A stretch of DNA of 64,000 bases. Origin: Sipunculus nudus. Its lineage: Eukaryota; Annelida; Sipuncula; Golfingiida; Sipunculidae. Below the pieces are notes generated by a model that worked only from the letters and a program-made list of their open reading frames with translations, was not told the DNA's origin and ran no database searches. The stretch is taken from assembly GCA_026874595.1 (NCBI GenBank), contig CM049306.1:88427142-88491141 (forward strand), written 5' to 3'. Below are positions 1 to 11,199 of this stretch, one piece after another; the first letter of the stretch is position 1; each line of letters starts with the position of its first letter. A program made the translations under genes and the position numbers.

Positions 1-1542
1 GTTGCTCAAACACAGTTGCCCCCAGTCGCTAGTTGTAATGGTATTTTTTCATCCGTCTGAAGTTAAATTTAACAACAAGGACAGAAGAGTGGAAATATTC
101 TTAATTAAGATATTGTAACTAATAATGGAAACTAAGTTTTTTTTTAATTCAGGTATATAAAGAAAACGAAATTAAATACGAATTGAATTTTAAATACAAA
201 TAACCATATTTTGAAATACTGAATGGGTATAAGTGAGTTCTTTGATTTTCAGTTTTGAGTATTGTAAAGGTTTGCTATCACATACTGTTGAATGACCACA
301 TACTGTATGCTGATTATGGAGATGTTCATGCAGGAAAACTGGGTTATTAATAATTGGAGAGATACTTAGAAGTGATACATTTGCTTTCTTTAAATATAAA
401 TTAGATATTTACAATCGTCAACTGATCACAAGAACTGTCCGAACGAAGCCCGCTTAGCGATAATATGAAACCCGGTTAGAAGTGATCAGGTCAAGGACAA
501 ATTAGTTGTCAAATTAGTTGCCCATTCTTGTTTGCCGATTGAACCTTAAATATTAGGTTAAAGTCAAAATGAAATATCAGCTGCAAATCTGTGACATATG
601 GCTAATATTATGACTAAAATTCAGTTTTTAAATATAAGCCATTATTGAAATTCGGTGCAAACACAGGGCGGGCAGAAGTAAATTAGAGAAGAAAATGTAA
701 TCAAAGGTTTTGCACTCAGGGGACCCAAGAAAATCAACCCTAAAATGTCTGACCCAAATACTTATGTAGAAATAAATTTATCTTCCCTTTTATCCTCTTC
801 TCCGTGCGGAGGGGGGTTGATAAATTTAAAATCATGATAATGAATGTCGAGTCGAAAAAAGATGCCCTGTACATTTGGGCCTATTAAGTCATATATAGTT
901 GGACTCATCGCTAGGCAACATACACACACATAAATAAATTGTTCAACTACCGTTTTTGGTGTAAAAAATGTCTTATTTTAAAAAGAGAACCAGATCCTCA
1001 GTTAAGTTGCCAATATGTGTCCTGAGTATCATTTTTGGTATTTCTTTCGACGTGTTATATCTCGACTGATAAAATAACAAAAACGCCCGCTCACACCATA
1101 TTTTTATATTTCCATGCAACTATAATTTTTTCTGTGGTGTGGCATTATCATCGGGAGCAAAACCTTTGGCATCTTACTGTTTGTAAATGTACAGGGGAAG
1201 ATCTTGAACAATTCCTATCGGAGCAGGTCCTGACATTTGACAAATCCCAGCTGGCTTTTTATCCGTGGCTTAGTCCTGAACAGGACGGCTGTACCCAGGC
1301 GTGATGGTTCATTTTGCAGGGAGGTGTAATCTAACTGGAAATAAAAACCGCTATAGGTTTGTGTTATCAAAGGTTTTATGCCTTAATTCAATTTTGAAGG
1401 AATAAGGTGACCCCTGTCTGAAATGTCAAAATCCGAGAGAGTCGCTAAATATACACATCGTTTATTACAATAAATATTTTTTTCATCATTTTGATGGCTT
1501 TATAACTTCTCGGCGCTTAGCTGCCAAAGATACAAATGGTGT

Positions 1543-1549
1543 AATATAT

Positions 1550-1595
<46 letters not shown>
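1543..1595. repeat. (TA)n microsatellite
   Basis: Nearly pure TA dinucleotide run with one interruption. Confidence 0.95.
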
Positions 1596-1598
<3 letters not shown>

Positions 1599-4299
1599 TG
1601 TTTATATAATAAAACAATCAACAGAGTATGAAATCATTCGTATTGATGAAAATGTGTGATAGGACAAACATACACATATTCCTTGCAAGGTTAGCAGTTT
1701 AATCAATCCGTGTTATTTGTCTCCCAAATCGCAGCTCTGTGTAAGAACATGGTCATGTATGGATAAAAAATATCCTTTTCGGGAATATTGTTAGATAATT
1801 TACTTTAATACCTGATAACTGCGTGTTTTCACCGTCCTGGACTTAATTCTCTCATAAGGGCCGTTGCGCCTCCACGTAGCATGCTCACATTAAATGTGAT
1901 TCCTCGGGAAGTATGTAAAATTATATGGAACCTGGGACCCTGACGTAAGGAATTTAAGACATAAACAAAGGATGGATTTTACCCAGAGCCCAGTTTATTT
2001 TGCGAAGGCAATTGAAATATACCCATAATTTACCCAGACCACTCCCTATTTACTCATCTGTGCAATATGAACATGGGCTATTCGCAGAGATTATTTGCCT
2101 TGGAATTTTCGTGTTTACACTGGCTTTAACCAGCTACCTTTTTGTTCGCGAGGGTTTCAAATTCGCGATATTCGCAAAGGGGGAAATATAGCGAAAATAA
2201 AACCGCCGTGGATAAGAGGCCCCTTCGGAGAAGGCAAGTCGGAACTTAGAACATTGATATTTAATATAAATAATACATCTTGTATGTTCAAAGATTGCTA
2301 TTTCAATGATAACATATCTTTCAAATGATATGTCGTTAATGAATAATAATGTTAGATGTTCCCGTCCAATTATTAAGAGTTTGCGCACATATTATTCGAG
2401 TTAGTTCATATAATAATTAATAACTTTGTGTAGGTTTGTTTAAAAGTGGAAATCTCGAAATTTTAACCCCGCGAATATGAAGCCAACCACAGTATGTAAT
2501 TCTGGGTGACATAAAATGTGATTATCTGAATGTATAACATAAGATAAAATGAAATATAAACTGGAAATGAAACAGCCAGGGAAATCAGTCATTCATTTTG
2601 ATTAATCACCCGATAGATTTTTATTTCATGGCGCCAAATTGAATTTACATGTAAAATATTCCAACAACAACAATAAAATAAATAAATAAATAAATGAACC
2701 CTAATCCGCGAGCAGAGTGGTTAACTGACGTTATCTGACGTTTGGGGACATTGTCTTTTTATTTACAATTGTTTTAACGTGTCGCGTTACTTGTCAGTGC
2801 GATTGGTCTCGCCTTTAAAGAAATGAGTTTACAAGGTGTACGGACAGATTTATAAGCGTATGGCGAAATAAAGGCATCAAATTCCGCAAAATAGAGGTTA
2901 CATGAATGTCTGCTCTGGTACAGTGATCGGGGTTAAGCGCTTACATGGCGACATAGTGCTGTTATGGATGCCTTTATTACTTAATCGATATATGCTATTA
3001 GGCAGCGAAAAGTCACCAAAAGCACCAGTAAACAGAGCCCTTATAGTCCGCACTAACAGTTTAGATGTACGTAAACCAACCCTGAAAGCCTCCCAATGTG
3101 TTATAAGGGACAAAGGATGCGACACAACTTGATTTGTTGCCTTTTATGCGGACAGCTTGTCAATTAGAATGGGTATTTACATTTACATTAATTGATAAAA
3201 AAGGGACGCCAATCCCACAGGGACGAAACGAGGTAAACTTTTTCCCCTGTTGTTGTTTTATCTGCTGTAAACATTAATTGCAGAATTATTTCTTCCCATT
3301 CTCTAAACATCTACCAGGCAAGGTCACCTCGTGTTCGACAGAACCAGTTTCCATGACAGCGAAGCAAGCTCATGTTACATTTGGATTAAAATATCTTCTT
3401 ATTAAGTTTTTGTCCAGGGGCGTGCATCGTTTGTACATTCATCTTGTTATATAGCTCACAATAAACGCACAATTCATTAACGGCGGAAAACCTAATAACA
3501 CAGCAAAAATAGAACATCATATCCGGGTGCCATAATGGGAGAATAAGTTTACAAGACTCGTTACTTTTTTCATTATATCTATGTAATCTATCGAGCAGTC
3601 ACATAGTAATATCAAATTTATTCGTGTTATCTAATTACAACCTGATTTATTTTGTGATACTAAGGATAAACCGTTCTGTTATTAAGTTCCGACATTTCCT
3701 GGTCATTTAGAATATTTCTGTGGCAAAGAGGTATTAATAACTGATATATCAGGATTAGGGACATAAAATGTTTATTATTTCAATCAATCACTATCATCAT
3801 AGTAATCGGTAATTATATCGATGTTGTTAAAAACATGAGAGGAAATGACTGACTAATACAATGTCCTACTTGAATGTTTTGAGTACATATTTGTGTAATG
3901 TTTATGATGGGACGAATTTCGATAATTTGGCAACTTTAATTTTACTTCTTCATGTAGATCTATGGCCTGTGGGCGGCATTATCTGTTAAATGAAGATGAA
4001 ATAACAATATATGATAAAGATAGGTAATTAATAAGGCTACTCTATTTCAGGTATATTATTAGCTAATTTTAGGATGATGTTCGATGAACAGAAGAAAAAA
4101 CAGCAACCGATGATCTATTTTTAATTGATTATTTTATGTAAATCCTATTATTCCGTGGTATCTGTATTTAAATTGTATTTAAATTATTGACAAAGAAAAT
4201 AAATTGTGACATGTTCATGACACTGACATGATAAGGTAACGGTCGGGTTGTTAAAACATTGTGTACTGTCTTTCTTATTTATCTGAAAAGATTAGAATA

Positions 4300-4368
4300 T
4301 TTATATAATATAATATAATATATATATATGTATAATATATATATTTATATATATATATATATAATATT
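4300..4368. repeat. Imperfect (TA)n microsatellite
   Basis: TA run with several interruptions, lying beyond the 3' side of the GPCR gene. Confidence 0.9.
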
Positions 4369-4759
4369 TATGGATACTATGACTTCTTTTAATGTAGATA
4401 CCTAATCGTTTGTGATCGAATATGCACAATTGCATCCGCTTTAATCGGTTATAAACAAAAAAGACCAACCATCGATATAATCGGTTAATTTGGGCATCAC
4501 TCTTATCAGTACAATTCCAAGATTGATCCCGAAAATATACCAGGCCACATTAAATCAAATCGCGAGGGCTCTAACGAAGTTTCATTTTTATGAACCAACC
4601 ACCAGAAGTCCTATACCTTAGACACTGGGGTAACAAGCTAAAAATGAACATTGTACTTTGTATCTATAACTGCTGGCACACGTGAATAAAGCATTTATGT
4701 CAACTCTTCAAGTATCAAGAGAAAATCAGATTATGTTTCTATGAAAAAGATATAAACCC

Positions 4760-4765
4760 TTTATT
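4760..4765 (-). promoter_or_regulatory. Candidate poly(A) signal of the GPCR gene
   Basis: Reads AATAAA on the minus strand about 230 bases past the GPCR stop codon. Position and sequence fit the 3' end of that transcript. AATAAA is common by chance in AT-rich DNA, so this needs RNA support. Confidence 0.4.
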
Positions 4766-4994
4766 GACAATGCATAGTATTTTCTCCACAATATTGTAAA
4801 GAATTATCCAGGAATAAATATAAAATGCAAATGGACTAATATTTTGATTAAGCACGCACGATGTTTCTATATACCATGCTTCTTCCTTCATTATGTAATG
4901 AATTTTATACAGAAGCACTATGGTAACGTTTACTGCCATGTGGTTGTCAATATATTGGCTTTCACTGAAACAAGGAGGGGAGAGCATAGGTCTC

Positions 4995-6335
4995 TTACTT
5001 GTTATCCCTTGAACGCGTACATCTGCCAAGCGTCAGTATCCAGAAAGATTTTCGGAAGTCTTTGCTATAAAAAGCGTATATAAGGGGATTACAAAAACTA
5101 TTGAAATACCCCAGCCATGTAACAAAACTCCACAAGACGGGTTCTATATAGCAATGGGGACACAGCGGTGTAATAATATATGTGAGAAAAAACGGCAGCC
5201 AAGACACAATAAAACATCCGACGACAATGGATAGGGTTTTGGCTGTCTTACGTTCCTTATTGAAGGAGGATCTCATGCTTTTCCTCCGTTCCTTTGAACC
5301 GGCCTCTTTACGTATCTTGTACAATAATCCGACCTCTGACCTTTTACTCTCTGACCTGACGCTACTCTCCCATCTGTCCACAAATTGACGTTTCTCAGAG
5401 GATGACCGCCTACACTTGAGTGAATCTAAGGCAGTTTCAGTTTTCTGCGTATTTCGGGAGCTATTTTCAAAGAACACTTGTGACCCGGACTCCCCTTCTT
5501 TAAGTTTTGGGCTAGATATATTGTAAGAGCAACAGAGGTCGCTACTATCGTCGTTGATCACGTGATTTTCTGTCGTCTGCGATGGTTGGCTCTTTTCCTG
5601 AAGTTTGAATTTCATCGGTATGGATTTTCCCAGCTTTAAATCCCTGCGACTTCTCCGGGTGACGATGAAAATGCTAATGTATACAAAGGTCATGACCAAT
5701 AAGGGGACAAAAAACGACCCCAGCGCGGAATATATCCTATATCCCGTGTCTACAGAGAGGGAACACTCATTTTCGTTTCTCCATTTTCCTGTTTCATGCC
5801 AGCCAAACAGTGGAGGACACGTTATAAGGACCGAAGCAAACCACGCTATTCCTATCATGATAAAAGCGAGTCTTTTGGTTCTTTTTGTTGAGTATTCCAA
5901 CGGGCGAGTGATTGCGAAATAACGGTCAAGACTTATACAGCAAAGATTCAAAATGGATGCGGTACACAGCATGACGTCCATTGAAGTCCAGAACATGCAC
6001 ACGACGGTCCCAAAATGCCATTTTCCTGTCATTTCAACCACGATCGTAAGCGGCATGACGAGAAGAGCTACAAGTAGGTCAGCAACAGCCAATGAAACTA
6101 CAAAGAAATAGGTCACACGTCGAAGCTTTTTATTGGTCAACACGGCCAATATTACCAGAACGTTCCCAAGCAGTGACCCGATCACGATGAAAGACAAAAT
6201 TACTCCAACCAGTATTTTCCAACCGAGCGATGTAGAAGTGGTATCCGTGACGCTGTTCGAATGATTACTAGAATGAAATACTAAACCTTGCGAGGTGGTA
6301 ATCCAAATACTGCTTGACGTATTCAAGAGCACCAT
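4995..6335 (-). CDS. Class A biogenic-amine G-protein-coupled receptor (446 aa, single exon, intact)
   Basis: Seven-helix plasma-membrane receptor of the aminergic branch of class A. Visible landmarks: N-glycosylation sites at N5 and N24; GN (N58) in TM1; LAVAD (D86) in TM2; C113 at the start of TM3, paired with C191 in loop 2; D120 (position 3.32), the amine-binding aspartate; DRY at 137-139; W165 in TM4; S203 and S207 (5.42 and 5.46) with Ala at 5.43 and P211 in TM5; SWLPFF at 378-383 in TM6; WLGY and NPLIY (407-420) in TM7; then FRKSF of helix 8 and a short tail with a possible palmitoylated Cys439. Loop 3 is long (about 225-360, basic and Ser-rich) and the tail short, a layout common in Gi-coupled amine receptors (family knowledge). 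S-A-x-x-S in TM5 resembles alpha1-adrenergic/octopamine types, but I cannot assign the ligand. The start is supported by an in-frame TGA three codons upstream and by an A at -3 and G at +4. There are no internal stops. Confidence 0.95.
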   Translation of the reverse strand: MVLLNTSSSIWITTSQGLVFHSSNHSNSVTDTTSTSLGWKILVGVILSFIVIGSLLGNVLVILAVLTNKKLRRVTYFFVVSLAVADLLVALLVMPLTIVVEMTGKWHFGTVVCMFWTSMDVMLCTASILNLCCISLDRYFAITRPLEYSTKRTKRLAFIMIGIAWFASVLITCPPLFGWHETGKWRNENECSLSVDTGYRIYSALGSFFVPLLVMTFVYISIFIVTRRSRRDLKLGKSIPMKFKLQEKSQPSQTTENHVINDDSSDLCCSYNISSPKLKEGESGSQVFFENSSRNTQKTETALDSLKCRRSSSEKRQFVDRWESSVRSESKRSEVGLLYKIRKEAGSKERRKSMRSSFNKERKTAKTLSIVVGCFIVSWLPFFLTYIITPLCPHCYIEPVLWSFVTWLGYFNSFCNPLIYAFYSKDFRKSFWILTLGRCTRSRDNK

Positions 6336-6433
6336 TTTTATTCATGTCCCATAAATATTCGTATAAATATTGTCAATTTCCGAGAAATAAATCATATTAT
6401 GTCACGAAAGACACTCCATTAGTGCTTTGTCAG

Positions 6434-6441
6434 TATTTATA
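6434..6441 (-). promoter_or_regulatory. TATA-like box upstream of the GPCR
   Basis: Reads TATAAATA on the minus strand about 100 bases before the GPCR start codon. It would give a 5' UTR of roughly 70 bases. It could equally be chance in AT-rich DNA, or the true promoter may lie upstream of a non-coding first exon. Confidence 0.25.
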
Positions 6442-8042
6442 TCCTTGGATAACTTCAGCCTGGGCGCAACGGTCTCTCGTTTAAGCAGACAACTCATTGT
6501 TTTCGGCTGATTGATGAGTACTATCCAGTTAGAGTAATGAGAAGGTCCAGAGCTGTAAACATCCGCACATCCAGTGTATGTAACACAGAATATACAGGTT
6601 TGTAACTGAGAAATGATCAGTCCTTTAAATGTTCATTTTGTATTTTGCTATCCTTGGGGAGTCTTTTTGCTTTGGGCCCCTTTCAGCGTTGATTCCTTTC
6701 TGCGAAAGACATCAGATGAAGGAACCATCGGCCACCAATGCTTCTAGCAGATGATTTGCTGTTGACAGAACTCTGAATGATGTCTCAACGTCAGATGTAT
6801 GAAGCTCCGAACTTCCGAAGACATACAGGTGTTACCTCTAGCGTGTGACCGTCAGGGCTGACCTTGTCATCACAAACTTGATGCACCTCTGAAAAGATAA
6901 AATACAGATAACAGTACAGCTGTGATATAAACGACGAGAGCTAGCAGCGTTTGATCCCCGACGCCCGTAGGAAAAAAAAATCAATCGAAACTGGAAGCTG
7001 TGTCATACTGACAGGCAGATGAAACTGTCCGTGGCTGTTCCCCAGACACGGCTTGTCTTGTGCACTTCCCAGTGGTTTGAAACTTTATATTTACAACTGC
7101 CGTTGTTTTTAAAACACCAGATGAGAGTTTTTACCCTTCCAAAGCATTTTTAAGCACCATAATAGTTAATTTGCACCGTAGTTGAATTTTGACGATTGCG
7201 TGTTCTTCAAAGGGTTTTTCAAATCGACCGATGACCTGCATAGTTTGACTTTTTATATGTAAATTTAAGAATCATGCAATATTCCTCTATATCACCATTC
7301 AATGCTAGTTACAAGTCATTGGTTTTGAACTCAATGAGACCTGCTTTTCTTATGGAAATCCCAAAAGAAAACTCGTAAGCAGAACCTAAACCGAGGTACG
7401 AATGAGTCGGAACATAGTTATATTTCCAAACATAACATATGCAAACATAATATATCATTAACGTACGTATAAACAGAAGATAGTACCAAGGTATATGAAG
7501 AGAGCTTACTGTGATTGGCTTCAAATTCGTTGGGTTAAATTTTCGTGATTTTCATTTTTCACCGTTTCGGGAGGGTTACAGTTTCACGTTTTTACCATAC
7601 GTTAACGTACACAGAGTAAATCCTTTATTGTCTGAATTATTTAACATGCGCGAAAAACATTCACAAAGCTACGAGGGCCTAAAGAAAATATTGGAACGAG
7701 TTTAGATTATTTTTCGTTACTGGCAAATAATAAGAAAGATCTCATATAATTTGAAATTTATAATATCAATATTTGATTTACAGGTAACTTGAATGATCTG
7801 TTATAAACTTTCGACATTCAACTATACATTTATTAAGGACGTGCACCAGGTGCCAATTAGACTACGGCATAAATGGATATTCACCTGTGTAGACAGGGTG
7901 CTAAACACGAAGGTTTTCTGATAATTTCCCTTTTGCGCAAATTGAAACCTTACCTAACAAAAGGTCAATCATAAGGACATGTAAACAGAATATATATATA
8001 CTTTTTTAAATATTTTTTGTTGGAGGTTACCGCCTCCATTTT
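6442..8042. other. GPCR upstream region, no recognised gene
   Basis: About 6450-7060 is of higher complexity than the AT-rich DNA beyond it and may hold promoter or 5' UTR sequence of the minus-strand GPCR. A small segment at 6836-6888 is bounded on the minus strand by a TTTTCAG acceptor and a GAG|GTAAC donor, so it could be a non-coding exon. From 7060 to 8042 I see only AT-rich sequence. Confidence 0.4.
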
Positions 8043-8398
8043 TTAATGCTAGCTTAACTAATTATATGTACATCTGCAGATTTCCATTCAAGTTTCGGAC
8101 TACGTGACAGGGTAGTATCACACGCTTCCTCTCATTTGATATCCTGGCGTTAACCAGGCCCGTTGACTACTGCACCTGCGGGCCCTGGGTTGGTAATCAT
8201 ACCACCGAGGACCCCCGAAAGGCGCACTCGTTTGTGAGTGAAACACGGCCGTTGGGCACGATCTTCCCATTAAGCCTGCAGAGCGCTCACCCGGGGTGGG
8301 GGCCGACCGTGAAAAACCTCACCGCCTCGGCTGAAGTTCGAACTCACGATCTTCCAGCTTTAAGTCCTGCGCTCTACCCCTGAGCCACAGAAGCCGGT
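8043..8398 (-). mobile_element. tRNA-derived SINE, copy 1 (best preserved)
   Basis: On the minus strand the right end begins with a tRNA-like head: box A TGGCTCAGGGGTAGAGC (8371-8387) and box B GAGTTCGAACTTC (about 8333-8345), the split RNA polymerase III promoter. The body runs left for about 280 bp to a short A-rich tail near 8043. Diverged copies of the whole unit occur at 57324-57690 and, partly, at 15566-15800. tRNA-like head, body length and dispersed copies together indicate a SINE; I cannot name the family. Confidence 0.75.
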
Positions 8399-9234
8399 AT
8401 ATTAAACAGAATATATTAACAGGCTTCTGCAACACATATCCCACATATGAACATAACGTCTCTCAAGGGTATAAAAGTAAACACAAAATATTTCATAAGC
8501 ACATATATGTATCCAATACATATAACCAAGCTACCTGTGGGAACAGAACATATCATCAAGACACCTGTCAATACACATGAAGACAACTAGTTCACGAGGC
8601 ATATGTAACCAAAATATATTTCCAATTTACTTCTGTACAAAATGTATTACTTAGACTTATATGAGCAGAATATATTAGGCTACCTAGAAAAATATAAACA
8701 GAACATTTCACCATGAACATGATACAATCATCGCAAAAAACCTTAGAGAAATAGTCACGACACAAATGTAGAAAAAAAACTGTATGCAAAAACAATTTAA
8801 TACGACATTGACTTTCAATGACAAGTGACGTCCATTACTCAAAAAAATATATTTTCGCACGTGTTAACAAAAAATCATGAATGTTATTGTTGGGAAAAGT
8901 TCTGCAAGACATTCAATACTATTAAGAGAAAATGTTCATTTAAACGACAGACTGATATATCCTTCATTTTAATCACTTATCGTCTAGCCGTGAAAACACG
9001 ATGCAGTGAGCTGGTAATTTAAGCCTGTACCTTACGCTGGTCGGATACTTTCTGTTTCGGAGACAAATATTAGTTTGTCTGCATTAAGCTGCTTCAAATG
9101 AAAAATTTTGATTATTTTTCCGATCGAAATTGAACTTGCCATAATATTAAAAAGTATACAATAAATCTCAATAAAAGATAAAGATGTACTCAAATCTCTT
9201 CTACAATATATATACACAAGTATGTTATATAAAT

Positions 9235-9235
9235 G

Positions 9236-9288
<53 letters not shown>
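9235..9288. repeat. (TA)n microsatellite
   Basis: Uninterrupted TA run of about 50 bases. Confidence 0.95.
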
Positions 9289-9291
<3 letters not shown>

Positions 9292-10104
9292 ACTAATTTC
9301 TAGAGCGCAAGTCTATGTGGGACACATTTCTATGCGCTATCCAGTTCCTGTATACTGCTTAAACAGAAGGTCTTCAATACATTAGTTATCAAACATAGTT
9401 TTCTTATTTCTTAAGATTTTTACTGGAAATAAGGTAGCTGAAACAAAATTAAACATTTCTGTGTTGTCAGTTAGACTTGCGTGTGAATTTGAGCATTAAT
9501 TATTTTAACATTTTCTTTTTTTCTTTAACGGATTCATGTACAAATGTTTGTCATGACTTCACTCTTAGTAATTACCTTAATTTACTTTGTGTCCTTGACT
9601 ATACGTATCAACTCACTGACCTAACTACGTCTGCGAATAATGACCGGCCGCAAGGTACATATGTACAGAGTTATTCGAGATGCGCCGGGACAGTGGAACT
9701 GCTGCCTAATGCTGGGAATCCCATCTGCCTCAACCAGCTGTGCGTGGCCCGTAAATTGATATGCAAGTCTGCAAACTAAATCATTCATAAGCTGAACCAG
9801 AGTTTCACGTTATAGAATATCCTGCCCTGGCTACATTCCTTAACGCAAGACTGCGGCAGAGCACTGTGACCATATGTGATCTTCCAGTTCGGTAAAATAT
9901 TAGAAAAGTTATATGTTTCCTTACTGAAGCGGTCATAGTGAGCGATAATATAAGTTCCTGACTGAATTCATCCACTGACACGTATACAAAGATTAAAAAT
10001 TAAGTGAAATTTTCCTCCGTCGTTAAGGATAATGATAATCATGATGGAGAAGATGAATATAATTATGATGTCTATTTTAAATTTACATATATAAACACAC
10101 ACTC

Positions 10105-10114
10105 ATATATATAA

Positions 10115-10158
<44 letters not shown>

Positions 10159-10159
10159 A
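10105..10159. repeat. Imperfect (TA)n microsatellite
   Basis: TA run with AAAT interruptions at its left end. Confidence 0.9.
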
Positions 10160-11061
10160 ATTACGAGCATTTCCATCTATCTCTGTCTGCGCTTTGCGTG
10201 TTTTGACTTTTTTCTAAATGTTTCGCTTGTCTGATTGCACACGTTTCCAGGGGAGTGTGCATATCAGGATGATATTTTTTTGGCACTTTTATGATACCTG
10301 TTGCTAATAAAGGGAACGTTAAATGTGGCAGCTGATCTTGTAAAAACTCCGCAGCAGACTGACTTCTGTCTTATATCTGCATTTTTATTTCAAACTACAA
10401 TTTTATTGTTAGAAAAGGGTTCGGACGAAATAACAAGAATTTTGCATTCTGTTCCTTAGGTGCAGGGAGATGATTAAACCCACCAGGCTGCCAGAAGCAT
10501 ATTTAAATCAAGGCGGGCGGTATGGAAAGCATAAGTCCCCCTGAGACCAATTGCTCCCTGGGTTAATTGTGTATGTTAACAGCTTGCAACTTGTCTGGAT
10601 CCGGTTGCCGTGCAGTGATCCCTGAAGCTGTGGTAGAAAGGTTCCTCTGGACGTAGATCGTTACGACCAGGCCCGCAGCGCTCAATGCCGGGTTTCTTTC
10701 TGGTCCTAATACTTGGCACTGACGCAAGGGTACCATTAACACATGGGTATACCCAGATTAGTTGTGGTAATCTGGTAATGTCTCCCTGCCTGGCTGGTAT
10801 TGTTTAAATGTTTAACCTTCATGGGAATTTATGTCAATTTATGAAAAGAGAGCGCTATCATTGACCTTGTTATCTGCTGTCGGTACTATCTTTCAGACAT
10901 CCTGAGTATAAAGATAAATCGGGATGATGCTTTTGGTGAAGATGTTTCCTTTATGCCGCGTACGTGTTAATTGAGCTAAAATGGGTAAACCCAGTGCACA
11001 AATGCTTGGTAATGCCAAAAAATAATGATTCCCTGTATAGCCTCTGTTTGTGGGCCTATAT

Positions 11062-11195
11062 ATTGCCTCCGCCAGGAGGTGTTTCTGTGTGATTGTGTGT
11101 GTGTTTCAGGGCATTTCGGGAATGGGCCAATGAAGTATCGATTGGAATTTGGTGCGGAGCCGGCACATGATCCGGATTCTAGAACGCCATCATGG
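11062..11195. repeat. Dispersed repeat fragment with CCTCCGCCAGGAGG palindrome
   Basis: Opens with a CCTCCGCC/GGAGG palindrome and then a GT-rich stretch, followed by a body ending near ATGGAAT. This start is typical of a widespread invertebrate interspersed repeat; only one copy is visible here, so the call rests on resemblance. Confidence 0.4.
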
Positions 11196-11199
11196 AATA

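Larger units (their letters stand above)
1..4738. other. AT-rich non-coding DNA downstream of the GPCR
   Basis: No reading frame here resembles a known protein; the longest are under 100 codons and uneven in composition. It holds an AAAT-rich simple repeat near 2663-2695 and two TA tracts listed separately. About 2720-3180 is less repetitive and less AT-rich than its surroundings and has no coding signal, so it is a candidate conserved non-coding stretch. Confidence 0.5.
8399..11060. other. Non-coding DNA with two TA tracts
   Basis: No protein-like frame recognised. AT-rich throughout except 10470-10760, which is of higher complexity and has mixed homeodomain-like TTAAT words without an ORF, a weak candidate for conserved non-coding sequence. 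Confidence 0.45.

Noticed and set aside
5605-5922. Plus-strand frame of 105 codons inside the GPCR
   Set aside because: It lies wholly within the antisense of the intact receptor and has no domain of its own.
8333-8398. Functional tRNA gene
   Set aside because: Box A and box B are present, but the acceptor stem does not pair properly and the sequence continues into a 280-bp body shared by other copies; it is a SINE head.
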